Position numbers and translations under genes: made by a program. A stretch of DNA of 64,000 nucleotides from Jiangella alkaliphila (GTDB lineage: Bacteria; Actinomycetota; Actinomycetes; Jiangellales; Jiangellaceae): the NCBI RefSeq assembly GCF_900105925.1, contig NZ_LT629791.1, positions 496,001-560,000 of the forward strand. The letters run 5' to 3'. The notes beneath the pieces were generated by a model. The model was given only the letters and a program-made list of their open reading frames with translations, was not told the origin of the DNA and did not search any database. Shown here piece by piece: positions 35,447 to 44,200 of this stretch. The first letter of the stretch is position 1, and every line of letters begins with the position of its first letter.

Positions 35447-36222
35447 TCACCCACAGCCGCGTGCAGGGCGACCGCGTCGCCGAGGTGGGTCATTCGCTCG
35501 GCGACGCCTTCCGCCGTCGGACGGTCCAGCGAGCCGGCGATGCGGCCGTCGGCCAGGAAGATCACCGAGTCGGCGTAGGAGGCCGCCACCGGGTCGTGCG
35601 TCACCATGACGACCGTCTGGCCGAACTCGCGCACGGCCTCGGCCAGCAGCGACAGCACCGTGCGAGCGCTGCGGCTGTCCAGGGCGCCGGTGGGCTCGTC
35701 GGCGAAGATCGCGCTCGGGTTCGTGACCAGCGCCCGCGCGATGGCGACCCGCTGCTGCTGCCCGCCGGACAGCTCGGCCGGACGGTGGTTGATCCGCTCG
35801 CCCAGCCCGACCCGCTCGAGGATCGCGACCGCGCGCTTGCGGTCGGCCCGCTTGCCGGCCAGCCGCAGCGGCAGCGTCACGTTCTGCAGGACGGTGAGCG
35901 TCGGCAGCAGGTTGAACTGCTGGAAGATGAAGCCGATGCGCTGGCGGCGGAACTTCGTCAGCGCGGTCTCGCTGCCGCCGGTCAGTTCCGCGCCGTCGAT
36001 GAACACCCGGCCCGCGGTCGGCTGGTCCAGGCCGGCGGCGCACTGCAGGAACGTGCTCTTGCCGGACCCGGACGGGCCCATGATCGCGGTGAAGGTGCCC
36101 GGGGCGAGGCTGACGGACACGTCGTCGAGCGCCCGGACCGGGTTCTCGCCGGTGCCGTAGGTCTTGCTGACCTGAACCAGCCGCAGGGCTTCGGCGGCCC
36201 TCGTGATGTCATGCCCAGCCAT
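35443..36222 (-). CDS. ABC transporter ATPase (LolD/MacB-type)
   Basis: 259 residues. Walker [11 protein letters not shown]-loop [12 protein letters not shown], signature [16 protein letters not shown], Walker [14 protein letters not shown]-loop VMVTHDP. ATG 36222 has GGAGAGAGAC upstream; the frame remains open far upstream across antisense of the copper genes, which I reject. It pairs with the FtsX-like permease by a 4-bp overlap. A CCCCA-GT-TGGGG palindrome lies upstream at 36307-36318 in the divergent gap. Confidence 0.9.
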   Translation of the reverse strand: MAGHDITRAAEALRLVQVSKTYGTGENPVRALDDVSVSLAPGTFTAIMGPSGSGKSTFLQCAAGLDQPTAGRVFIDGAELTGGSETALTKFRRQRIGFIFQQFNLLPTLTVLQNVTLPLRLAGKRADRKRAVAILERVGLGERINHRPAELSGGQQQRVAIARALVTNPSAIFADEPTGALDSRSARTVLSLLAEAVREFGQTVVMVTHDPVAASYADSVIFLADGRIAGSLDRPTAEGVAERMTHLGDAVALHAAVGE

Positions 36223-36366
36223 GTCTCTCTCCGTTCTCGGGAGGCGCTCGTCTGCGCCTACGAGAAACCTAGGAATTCCCCCTGGCCCGGCACGATGGAG
36301 TTGACTCCCCAGTTGGGGTGGGGCTAGCCCCCGAGTCGGTCTTGACCGTCTCGGTACAGTGACGTC

Positions 36367-36918
36367 GTGCCAGGTCTCGGACGCGGTCGAGCGCGCTTCG
36401 CGCGCGGCCTGGTCATGTCCGCGGCCTGCCTGCTGCTGCCGACGCTGGCCCACGCGGCCGCCGGTGGTGACGTCTCGACGACTCCAGGCTTCGTCGCCGT
36501 GGCGCTGCTGCTGTGCGCCGCCTGCGTGGCGCTGGCCGACCGGCGGCGCTCGGTGGCCGAGATCGCGGCGATGCTGGTGTTCACCCAGCCGCTGCTGCAT
36601 GTCCTGCTGACGCTCGACGGCCACCACGGCGCGGCGTCCTCCGTCGTCCCGTCCGCCGGCATGGCCGTGGCGCACGTGCTGTCCGCCGTCGTGCTGACGG
36701 TGCTGCTGGCCGGGGCCGAGAACGTCGTGTGGTCGCTGGCCTCGCTGTCCGCGACGCTGCTGCTCACCCGGGTGCGCGAGCTGCTCGCCTCGCCCGTCTT
36801 GTCCGCACCGCGGGTGCCGGCCAACGGTGACGACGTCGCCGAGGCCGCACCGCGCGGCGTCCTGCTGGTCCGGTCGACACCGTGGAGAGGCCCGCCGGCG
36901 CTGCCGGTCCCGGCCTGA
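36367..36918 (+). CDS. Integral membrane protein of the copper cluster
   Basis: 183 residues with about 4 hydrophobic helices and an HDGHH-like stretch (LLTLDGHHGAAS) plus GMAVAHVLSAV. Similar small membrane proteins accompany ycnI/copC/copD genes in other actinobacteria, so a role in copper handling is inferred from position. The GTG start lies seven bases after TACAGT (36355-36360), consistent with a leaderless transcript. The Pro-rich tail is probably disordered. Confidence 0.65.
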   Translation: MPGLGRGRARFARGLVMSAACLLLPTLAHAAAGGDVSTTPGFVAVALLLCAACVALADRRRSVAEIAAMLVFTQPLLHVLLTLDGHHGAASSVVPSAGMAVAHVLSAVVLTVLLAGAENVVWSLASLSATLLLTRVRELLASPVLSAPRVPANGDDVAEAAPRGVLLVRSTPWRGPPALPVPA

Positions 36919-36999
36919 ACGAAACGGGGGACGTGGCGCCACGATCCGGCGCCGCGTGGCTTCCGTATATCTCCACGACTGAGACAAAGGACGCATTCC

Positions 37000-37740
37000 A
37001 TGATCACACGTACCCTCGCCCGCGTGGGGCTCGCCGCAGGCGGCGCCATCACGCTCGGGGTGGTGCTCGCGGCCGGCGCCGCGGCACACGTCACCATCCG
37101 GCCGGACGTCGACACCGCCGGCTCCTACGCCAAGATCACCGTCCGGGTGCCGAACGAGTCCGACACCGCCGGCACGGTGCAGGTGCGGCTCGACCTGCCC
37201 GCCGACACCCCGATCCCGTCGGTCCGGGTCCAGCCGCACCCGGGCTGGACCGCCGAGCTCACCACCACCCAGTTCCCCGAGCCGGTACAGGTGGGCGACC
37301 GCACGCTCGAGGAGGCGGTCACGGCCGTCACCTGGACCGCCGACCCTGGCGTCCGCATCGACCCGGGCGAGTTCGACGAGTTCGCCATCTCCGCCGGCCC
37401 GCTCCCCGAGGCCGGCATGTACCTCTTCCCCGCCACCCAGACCTACGACGACGGCGAGGTCGTCGCGTGGGCCGAGGAGACGGTCGAGGGCGAGGAGGAG
37501 CCGGAGCGCCCGGCGCCCGTGCTCGAGGTCGTCGAGGCGACGTCGGAGGACGGCCACGGCGGCGGGGCGTCCGCCGAGAACGTCGCCGACGAGGGCGCGG
37601 ACGAGGACTCGTCGGCCGCGTCGTCCTCGGACGGGGACGACAGCGACGCGCTGGCGCGCGGGATCGGCATCGGCGGCCTGGTCGTCGGCGCTGCCGGTCT
37701 GGGCGTGGGGGCCGCGGCACTGCGGCGGCGGAATGCGTAG
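37000..37740 (+). CDS. ycnI: YcnI family (DUF1775) copper-binding protein
   Basis: 246 residues. A signal peptide ends in AAGAAAHVTIRP, so the mature chain begins with the His that in YcnI binds Cu(II). The DUF1775 domain (ITVRVPNESDTAGTVQVRLDLP, VQPHPGWT, FDEFAIS.GPLPEAG) is followed by an acidic Ser/Asp-rich linker and a C-terminal helix (GIGIGGLVVGAAGLGVGAAALRRR) that anchors it outside the membrane. ATG 37000. Its end overlaps copC by 8 bp, so the cluster is cotranscribed and coupled. Confidence 0.88.
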   Translation: MITRTLARVGLAAGGAITLGVVLAAGAAAHVTIRPDVDTAGSYAKITVRVPNESDTAGTVQVRLDLPADTPIPSVRVQPHPGWTAELTTTQFPEPVQVGDRTLEEAVTAVTWTADPGVRIDPGEFDEFAISAGPLPEAGMYLFPATQTYDDGEVVAWAEETVEGEEEPERPAPVLEVVEATSEDGHGGGASAENVADEGADEDSSAASSSDGDDSDALARGIGIGGLVVGAAGLGVGAAALRRRNA

Positions 37741-38371
37741 CCTCCGTCGCCTGATCGGGGTCGCGGCGCTCGCAACGGCTCCGGTCGCCGGGCTATCCCT
37801 CATGGCGGCGCCCGCGGCCGCCGCCCACGACCAGCTGGTCTCCAGCACACCGGAGGACGGCGGCGCCGTCAGCACGCCGCTCACGTCGGTCGAGCTGGTG
37901 TTCAGCAACGCGATCCCCGCCGAGTTCGTGCAGGTCGCGGTCACCGACGCCGCCGGAGCCACGTTCCAGGACGGCGCGCCGCAGACCGTCGGCGACACCG
38001 TCACCCAGGCCGTCCAGCAGCTGCCGGACGGCGCATACACGATCGCCTACCGGGTCGTGTCGTCCGACGGCCACCCGATCGAGGGCGCCGTCGCGTTCAC
38101 CGTCGCCGGCGTCGGCCCGGCCGACCCGCCGCCGGCCGAGACACCCACCGAGACACCCGCGGAGACGCCGTCGGAGGACGCGTCGACGCCGGCCGAGCAG
38201 CCGTCGGACGAGACCACCCCGGCCGCCGGCACAGACTCGTCCGACGACGGCGGTCTGGGCTCGACCGCGACCGTCCTGCTGATCGTCGGCGGCGTCCTGG
38301 TCGTCGCCGTGCTCGCGTTCGTCGCGGCCGGTGGCCGGCGGCGCGGCGCCACGGGGGACACTGACAGCTGA
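37733..38371 (+). CDS. copC: CopC-domain copper-binding protein
   Basis: 212 residues. A signal peptide ends at APAAAAHDQLVSSTPEDGG, placing His at the mature N-terminus as in CopC. The beta sandwich continues to YRVVSSDGHPIEGAVAFTV, with the DGHPI copper-ligand motif. A Pro/Thr/Glu-rich spacer and a C-terminal helix with GGRRRG form a membrane anchor. It overlaps ycnI by 8 bp and the next gene by 1 bp (TGATG). It probably passes copper to the CopD part of the next protein. Confidence 0.9.
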   Translation: MRSLRRLIGVAALATAPVAGLSLMAAPAAAAHDQLVSSTPEDGGAVSTPLTSVELVFSNAIPAEFVQVAVTDAAGATFQDGAPQTVGDTVTQAVQQLPDGAYTIAYRVVSSDGHPIEGAVAFTVAGVGPADPPPAETPTETPAETPSEDASTPAEQPSDETTPAAGTDSSDDGGLGSTATVLLIVGGVLVVAVLAFVAAGGRRRGATGDTDS

Positions 38372-40380
38372 TGAACACCTCGACACCGGCCGCCGACGTC
38401 ATCCCGCCGACCCGCCAATGGGGCGTGGCGGCGGCCGGGATCGCCCTGGTCACGCTGGTCGTCGCCCTGCTGCTCGGCGGCGGCGACGCGACCGCCGGCA
38501 TCCCCGGCCTGGGCGACCCCGGCGACGTCACCAAGTGGGGACTGCCGATCGCCCGGGCCGTGCTCGACGGCGCCGGCGCGGTCACCGTCGGGCTGCTGGG
38601 TCTCGCGGTCGTGCTGCCGGTGCGCAAGGGCCAGCTCGGCGGGGACGCGCTGCACGCGCTGCGGGCGGCGTCGCTGTCCGCGCTCGTGCTGGCCGTCGCC
38701 GCCGCCGTCGTCCACCTGCTGACCTTGTCCGACCTGGTCGGGCGGCCGCTCCCGGACGCGCTGGCCGGCGACTCGTTCCTCTCCTACACCTCGACGGTCG
38801 AGCAGGGCCGGGCGTATGCGGCGATGGTCGTGCTGGCGCTGGCGATCATCCCGGCCGCCCGGCTGACGCTGGGCCATGGCGGTGCCATCGCGCTGTTCTG
38901 CCTGGGCGTCGCGACGCTGGTCCCGCTCAGCCTGATCGGGCACTCGTCCTCCGGCGACTACCACCACTCGGCGCGGGTGTCGCTGCTGGTGCACCTGATC
39001 GGCATGGTGCTGTGGGTCGGCGGGCTGGTCGCGTTGTCCTGGTACGCCGGACGGCGCGGGCGGGAGCTGCCACGAGCGGCGCGCGCCTTCTCCGCCGTCG
39101 CGCTGGGCTGCTTCGTCATGGTGGCGGCCAGCGGGGTGCTGAACGCGTGGGTGCGGCTGTCGTCGCTGACCGAGGTGTTCACGTCCTCGTACGGGCTGAT
39201 CCTGTTCGGGAAGGTGCTCGCGCTGGTCACGCTCGGCTGGCTCGGCTGGCGGCATCGCAGCCGCACGCTGCCGCAGCTGGACGCCGGCCGGCCGGGCGCG
39301 TTCCGGCGGCTCGCCGTCGGCGAGATCATCATCATGGCCGTGGCCCTCGGCCTCGCCGTCGCGCTCAGCCGCACCGAGCCGCCCGGCCCAGCGATCCCCG
39401 AGGTCAGGACCGCCGTCCGCACTCTCATTGGCTTCCCGATCCCGCCGGAGATCGGGCCCGGCCGGCTGTTCACCGAGTTCTACCCGGACGCGATGTTCGC
39501 GCTGGGCATCCTCGCCGCCCTCCTCCTCTACCTCGGCGGCGTCTGGCGCCTGTACCGCCGCGGCGACAAGTGGCCCGTCGGGCGGACCATCGCCTGGCTG
39601 GCCGGCCTCGCGACGGTCGCGTTCGTCGGGCTGAGCGGGCTGCAGACCTACGGCATGGTGATGCTGTCGGTGCACATGGTCCAGCACATGATCCTCATGA
39701 TGGTGAGCCCGATCCTGCTGGTCCTCGGCGGTCCCATCACGCTGGCCCTGCGCGCCCTGAAACCGGCTCGACGGGGTCAGCTCGGCCCCCGCGAGGCCAT
39801 CACCGCCGCCGTCAACAGCCCGGTCGCGCAGGTGCTCACCCACCCGCTGGTGGCGCTGGCGTTGTTCGTGTCGGGCTCGTTCACGGTCTACTTCACCGGC
39901 CTGTTCGAGTCGGCGATGCGCTCGCACACCGGGCACATGCTGATGAGCGCCCACTTCCTCGTGGTCGGCTACCTCTTCTTCGAGATGCTCATCGGCATCG
40001 ACCCGCTGCCCAAACGGCCGCCGTATCCGGCGCGTGTGGTGTTGCTGCTGCTGTCGATGTCCTTCCACGCCGTGTTCGGCCTCGCCCTCATGGAGTCGTC
40101 CCGCCTCGTCGCCGGCGACTACTACCGCGAGATCGCCGTCGAGATCCCCTGGCTGCCCGATACCCTGGACGACCAGATCCTCGCCGGGCAGATCACGTGG
40201 GGCTTCGGCGAGCTGCCCGGGCTGCTGGTCATCGGCATCCTGTTCGTCCAGTGGTACCGCTCGGACGAGCGCGAGGCGCGCCGCTTCGACCGGCGCGAGG
40301 GCGAGGACGAGGCCGAACGCCAGGCCTACAACGCCTACCTCGCCGAGCTCGACGAACGGTCGCGCAACGAGAAGACCTGA
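38371..40380 (+). CDS. CopD-CtaG fusion membrane protein
   Basis: 669 residues, about 15 helices. The first part (to about residue 330) is CopD-like, with VHLIGMVLWVGGLVALSWY and ASGVLNAWVRL. The second part is caa3 assembly factor CtaG-like, with MVMLSVHMVQHMILMMVSPILLVLG, FTVYFTGL and MRSHTGHMLMSAHFLVVGYLFF. Both halves carry His pairs in membrane helices that could bind copper. The fused protein probably imports copper and delivers it to cytochrome oxidase. Such fusions are known in actinobacteria. The Arg/Glu-rich tail is cytosolic. Confidence 0.88.
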   Translation: MNTSTPAADVIPPTRQWGVAAAGIALVTLVVALLLGGGDATAGIPGLGDPGDVTKWGLPIARAVLDGAGAVTVGLLGLAVVLPVRKGQLGGDALHALRAASLSALVLAVAAAVVHLLTLSDLVGRPLPDALAGDSFLSYTSTVEQGRAYAAMVVLALAIIPAARLTLGHGGAIALFCLGVATLVPLSLIGHSSSGDYHHSARVSLLVHLIGMVLWVGGLVALSWYAGRRGRELPRAARAFSAVALGCFVMVAASGVLNAWVRLSSLTEVFTSSYGLILFGKVLALVTLGWLGWRHRSRTLPQLDAGRPGAFRRLAVGEIIIMAVALGLAVALSRTEPPGPAIPEVRTAVRTLIGFPIPPEIGPGRLFTEFYPDAMFALGILAALLLYLGGVWRLYRRGDKWPVGRTIAWLAGLATVAFVGLSGLQTYGMVMLSVHMVQHMILMMVSPILLVLGGPITLALRALKPARRGQLGPREAITAAVNSPVAQVLTHPLVALALFVSGSFTVYFTGLFESAMRSHTGHMLMSAHFLVVGYLFFEMLIGIDPLPKRPPYPARVVLLLLSMSFHAVFGLALMESSRLVAGDYYREIAVEIPWLPDTLDDQILAGQITWGFGELPGLLVIGILFVQWYRSDEREARRFDRREGEDEAERQAYNAYLAELDERSRNEKT

Positions 40381-40682
40381 GGTACTGGCGATCCTCACTC
40401 GGCGTGGGTGACCTCACCCGCCTGGAGACCGCCTGGGACTGGGTTTCCGCGTCGCCTACGGCTCTCCGGCGGGTGAGGTGCCCTGCCGGCGAGTGAGGTC
40501 GCCGTGCAGGCGTGCGTCGACCACAACGATGTGAGATCGCTGCGTCGACAGTGTGACCTTGCTGTCGTGGTGGGAACACTGATCCCCCATCGTTCTCGCA
40601 GCGAACTCACACCGTTGAGCGCCACGGTGACCTGATTTCGCCCCGCGCGTCGGCGTCGGTTAAACTCGTCCCGCCAACGCAA
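40381..40682. other. Gap between the copper cluster and tRNA-Phe
   Basis: 302 bp. It holds an 11-bp inverted repeat (see 40412-40478) and a -10-like TAAACT at 40661-40666, which would start transcription about ten bases before the tRNA. No gene recognised. Confidence 0.6.
40412..40478 (+). terminator. Inverted repeat after the copper cluster
   Basis: CCTCACCCGCC (40412-40422) and GGCGGGTGAGG (40468-40478) are perfectly complementary with a 45-base loop, 32 bp after the fusion gene stop. There is no T-run, so the terminator reading is tentative. Confidence 0.35.
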
Positions 40683-40755
40683 GGACAGGTAGCTCAGTTG
40701 GAAGAGCGTCCGCCTGAAAAGCGGAAGGTCGGCGGATCGAACCCGCCCCTGTCCA
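40683..40755 (+). tRNA. tRNA-Phe (GAA)
   Basis: 73 bases fold into a complete cloverleaf. Acceptor GGACAGG/CCTGTCC, D arm GCTC-AGTTGGAA-GAGC, anticodon stem TCCGC/GCGGA with loop CTGAAAA (anticodon GAA at 40716-40718), T stem GGCGG/CCGCC. CCA is not encoded. The T loop reads ATCGAAC, so position 54 is A instead of the near-universal T. Its 3' end is repeated at 46276-46302, marking it as the likely attachment site of the island that follows. Confidence 0.93.
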
Positions 40756-40770
40756 CCCCTTGACCAGCGC
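40744..40770 (+). repeat. Candidate attL: tRNA-Phe 3' end
   Basis: 27 bp beginning in the T stem and running 15 bp beyond the tRNA. They match 46276-46302 at 24 of 27 positions, including an uninterrupted GTCCACCCCTT and ACCAGC. Confidence 0.6.
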
Positions 40771-41002
40771 ATTCATCGGTCGCTGATTGACCGTGACTCA
40801 CCGCGCCTGTCCGCGTTTCGCCGGTCGCTATCGCACGTACATCGCACGGCCGGACTCTGTCCGTTGGCCGGCGATTGGCCCTGCACGGCGCGCGGTCCGC
40901 CTGCTGCTCGGCTCCAGCTCATCCGCAAGTCGCCCCGGCCGGTGCCTAACACGGGCTGGGGACTTGATCCCGCCTGAGCTGCGTTACGTGAAGTCTCGGT
41001 GG

Positions 41003-42013
41003 TTACGACGGTGCTGGTGCGCGGGTGTAACGGTCGAGAATGCGCTCGGTGAGTTCGATCATGCTGGGGACGTCGCCGTTGTTGGCCAACGCGGTGATCG
41101 TGACTCCGAGGTCAGGCAGGCGGATTGCCTTGGCCGTCCATCCGCCGGGCCAGTTGCCGCCGTGGCTGTGTATCAGCACACCGTTCTCTCGGCTGACTCG
41201 CACCCCCCAGGCATAGTCGATCGGTCGGCCGTCCTCGAGCCTGCCGGGAGCGTGGATCAAGGCTCGAACGCGCCCGTCGATACTGCCGCCCGGGAGCAGC
41301 GCGTCATTCCAGCGCTGTAGGTCGTTGACGGTGCTCCAGGCTCCGCCGTCGCCAAGGCTGAGCGGCAGCGGCCAACGCTCACCGTGTTCGTCGTCCGGGT
41401 TGCCCGCAGCTGCACCGGCTGGGACGGCGGCGTGATGATCGCAGAATAGGGACTGTCGCATGTGCAGCGGTTCGAACAGCTGGTGAAGTGCGAGATCTGT
41501 GAACGGGGTGTCTGTGACGCGTTCCAGGACCGCGACGAGGCAGATGTAGCCGGCATTGCAGTACTGGTAGGCGCTTCCTGGTCGGAACTGCAACGTCGAA
41601 CAGTTCTGCAGGGCTCGCATGACCGCGGGGCTGTCCCACTGGTGTTGACCGTTGGCGGCGATGTGCTGCTGCAGTGCAGCATCGCCGGGCAGTCCGCTGG
41701 TGTGGTGAATCAGATGACGGATGCGGACGTCGTCGCTCCACGCGGGAAGTTCGGGAAGCCATTGCCGCACAGGCGATTGGATGTCCAGCTGGCCGTCCAA
41801 GACCAGAGTTGCGGCACAGGCCGCGACCATCTGCTTGGACAGAGACCCGGTTTACGACACGGTGCTTGCGGTGAACGGGACTCCAGGTCGTGCGTGGCCG
41901 CGAGCCGCTGAAAGCAAGGCGCCGTCGGTGTCCCGGACTGCGACGGCAGCCCCGCAGGCGTCCTGGTCGTAACCCGCGCCCTCCAGCAGTGCTTCGAGCG
42001 TCGGATCTCTCAT
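41003..42013 (-). pseudogene. Beta-lactamase-family serine hydrolase with in-frame stop
   Basis: The family frame runs in register from ATG 42013 (MRDPTLEALLEGAG) to 41003 but contains TAA at 41852-41854. The codon lies just before the catalytic SxxK (GSLSKQMVAA). The later motifs are intact: YCN (Y-x-N) and HGG (H/K-x-G). Restarting at ATG 41830 would lose SxxK, so no active enzyme is expected without readthrough. A single base change would explain it. The family covers class C beta-lactamases, D,D-peptidases and esterases. It lies inside the tRNA-Phe island. Confidence 0.8.
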
Positions 42014-42343
42014 CGGGGCAGTATCCAGCATCTGGTCGGTCGCCCCGGACACCGGAGATCGGCGCGGGTGGCCCGGACGTTCCCGAGCTACCTCGCACCG
42101 CCGACGGCCGCACGTCGGCGGTGCGTTCGAGTCGGGTGAGTTGCTGGTGGCAGGACGTTGCCTCGTCGTCTCGCATCGCTCCTGCCGCACGTCAGGTGGC
42201 GGAGATGTGTCGCACATCTGTTGGCGGATCACACCACGAAGGCACAACGAAGGAAAGCCACCTAGGCCACGAGGAAGCGGCAATCTACGTCGCCAGGCAC
42301 TCAGGACGAAACGTGTGTGTCCGCTTACCGCTCGCTCTCTGCG
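42014..42343. other. Gap between the beta-lactamase pseudogene and the AIPR gene
   Basis: 330 bp with no recognised gene. A 7-3-7 palindrome, AGATGTG-TCG-CACATCT, at 42203-42219 lies about 190 bp upstream of the pseudogene start and may be the operator of a lost regulator. Confidence 0.5.
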
Positions 42344-44086
42344 TCACTGGCCGTCGTCGGCGGCCAAAGGATCAAACTTCAGGCTGCTGAGGTGCAAGAC
42401 GAAGTCAGGCCCCTTTGCGATCTTGTCGGGGGAGTCCCCACTCGCCTTACTGAAATCGACCTGCGCTTCGCGCACCAGCTCCAAGCACTCGTGTAGATCG
42501 GCGTCGGAGATGGTCTTTTCTCGCGCGGTGGAGTTGAGTTGTCCGACCGCGACGACACTCTGCCCGACCAGTCGCCGCGCAGCAACCATGGCGACATGGA
42601 AGCGGAGATCAGTCCGCTCTTGAGCCGTCACGCTCGGATCTGAAAGAAGGAATGCATCTATCTTCTTCTGCGACTCGGCCAACCAGAGGTACGTGGGTAG
42701 AGGCACTGAGCGCGAAAATACGCGCTTATAGTCTTCGTCGCGCTTCAACAAGCTTGACGGACGAGCGCGCGAGTTGTCCGGGCGCCCCAGGCCCATTGCC
42801 ATCACAGCCTGGGCGAGTAGTGGAATGCTAATAATCTTTTCGGAGCTCTTGCCTATGTTTCGGTAGTAGTTCTTGCGCCTGTCGTAAAACCATCCGTGAC
42901 CCAGGAAATATGCCTCGATATCTCGCTGGATATCGTCTGTTGCCCGCAGAGACGCTGCGGGAACTGAGGTCTGCCGATTAGTCGCCCTGATGACACGATC
43001 ACGAGTCGCCAGATCGTCACCGGTCACCAAGATCCTCACAAGAACTGCCCGATCAAGCGCGGCGTGAGTCTCCTCCACGGCACTCAACTCATTGAAAATC
43101 GTGTACGAGGTCTGTAACCCATTTACGACCTGCACGTTGTCAAGGATATAGGTCTTGCTCACCGTGGAAGCGCTCGAGCAAACAACCGTAATTCCGTTGT
43201 TTAGCCACCAAAACTCGGGACTATCGACGTCCTTGATCGAGTCGCCGATTTCGCGATTTACCTCCACGTCGCCCTGATAGTCCCGAACGTTCCAGTCGAA
43301 TATGTAGCGCCGGAGGGTGCCATCTTCATCCTTCAAGAACTTCACATAGTCGCGAAGCTTGACGAGCGCGACATGGCCATTTCCACGCGTGACGTTCTCC
43401 TGGAATTCTAGCTCTGATGTGTAGGACGGGACTGAGTTAACACGTTGCCAGAGCTCGACCGCACCAAGAAACTCGACGTGGGCCTCAGCGCCGGTTATTA
43501 CCCCGGCAAGTTGCCGCTGCAGATCTCTGCCCTTGATCTCGACCTTAGCGTTAATGTCACTCGTGGTGCCCCGACTAGCGTAAACGAACCAAACCGTCAC
43601 CGTTGGTCGCCTGGTCGCTAGTGCCCTGAGTGCCTTTCGGAATAGTGAGATCCGCTCGACGACCGCGCGCGAATAGAGTCTCAGGAGATCTTCCTCAGCC
43701 TCGCTAAGGTTGAGCAATCGCCTTGCCGAATCGGACGCCTTCTCGATCGCCGTCTCGGAGAAGGACTCCTCCCTCTTCGCTTGGACGAGCCACAATTCGA
43801 GCTTCGATCTCGCCGGATACTTGGTGGCGACGAAATCTGCGGCGAGTACTTCAGAGTCCTCGGTCAGCACAGCCTCGTTTAGGAGAGCATAAATTCCGTC
43901 GAAGCCGCCGTCATTACCGCCCCCAATGACGCCGTCTGAGATCTCCTCGGAGGAGAGTTCACGTTCCCGCAGCGCCTGCTCACAGGCGAAGAGCTCAAAG
44001 GCATAGTCGGCAGCGATGGGGGTAGTTCGCTCCGCCTCACGTTGGACCAAAACTTGATCGAGCAACACGAGCTCGTTGTTCACCAT
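42344..44086 (-). CDS. AIPR-family abortive-infection phage-resistance protein
   Basis: 580 residues from ATG 44086; an upstream ATG at 44179 adds 31 unrelated residues. The N-terminus has a Mrr-like PD-(D/E)xK pattern: D63 in GGFDGIYALL and Q102-A-K104 in LELWLVQAKRE. The body carries AIPR hallmarks: WNVRDYQGDVEVNREI, FWWLNNGITV (about 293-301) and VVNGLQTSYT (about 322-328), then RVIRATNRQTSV. AIPR proteins are linked to phage defence by abortive infection. It is the second gene of a pair, 114 bp after the nuclease-like gene, in DNA of lower GC than its surroundings. The target is unknown. Confidence 0.85.
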   Translation of the reverse strand: MVNNELVLLDQVLVQREAERTTPIAADYAFELFACEQALRERELSSEEISDGVIGGGNDGGFDGIYALLNEAVLTEDSEVLAADFVATKYPARSKLELWLVQAKREESFSETAIEKASDSARRLLNLSEAEEDLLRLYSRAVVERISLFRKALRALATRRPTVTVWFVYASRGTTSDINAKVEIKGRDLQRQLAGVITGAEAHVEFLGAVELWQRVNSVPSYTSELEFQENVTRGNGHVALVKLRDYVKFLKDEDGTLRRYIFDWNVRDYQGDVEVNREIGDSIKDVDSPEFWWLNNGITVVCSSASTVSKTYILDNVQVVNGLQTSYTIFNELSAVEETHAALDRAVLVRILVTGDDLATRDRVIRATNRQTSVPAASLRATDDIQRDIEAYFLGHGWFYDRRKNYYRNIGKSSEKIISIPLLAQAVMAMGLGRPDNSRARPSSLLKRDEDYKRVFSRSVPLPTYLWLAESQKKIDAFLLSDPSVTAQERTDLRFHVAMVAARRLVGQSVVAVGQLNSTAREKTISDADLHECLELVREAQVDFSKASGDSPDKIAKGPDFVLHLSSLKFDPLAADDGQ

Positions 44087-44200
44087 GCGCGGCAGCGTAG
44101 CCCACGCGTGGTGCGTCTTCCAGGCACCGAATGGGCGCCGCTCAGCGTCACCTGACGCGTGTGCGACCGCTGCGGGCATGAGATTGCCCGCCCGGTCCTC

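Noticed and set aside
35443-38040. 865-codon extension of the ABC ATPase frame
   Set aside because: The upstream part is antisense to ycnI/copC. The family sequence and SD start at 36222.
38047-40398. Minus-strand frame of 783 codons opposite the CopD-CtaG gene
   Set aside because: Antisense artefact: no domain, Arg/Gly/Gln-rich, while the plus strand has all copper motifs.
40395-40772. Minus-strand frame of 125 codons over the tRNA
   Set aside because: It overlaps a complete tRNA-Phe and has no homology that I recognise.
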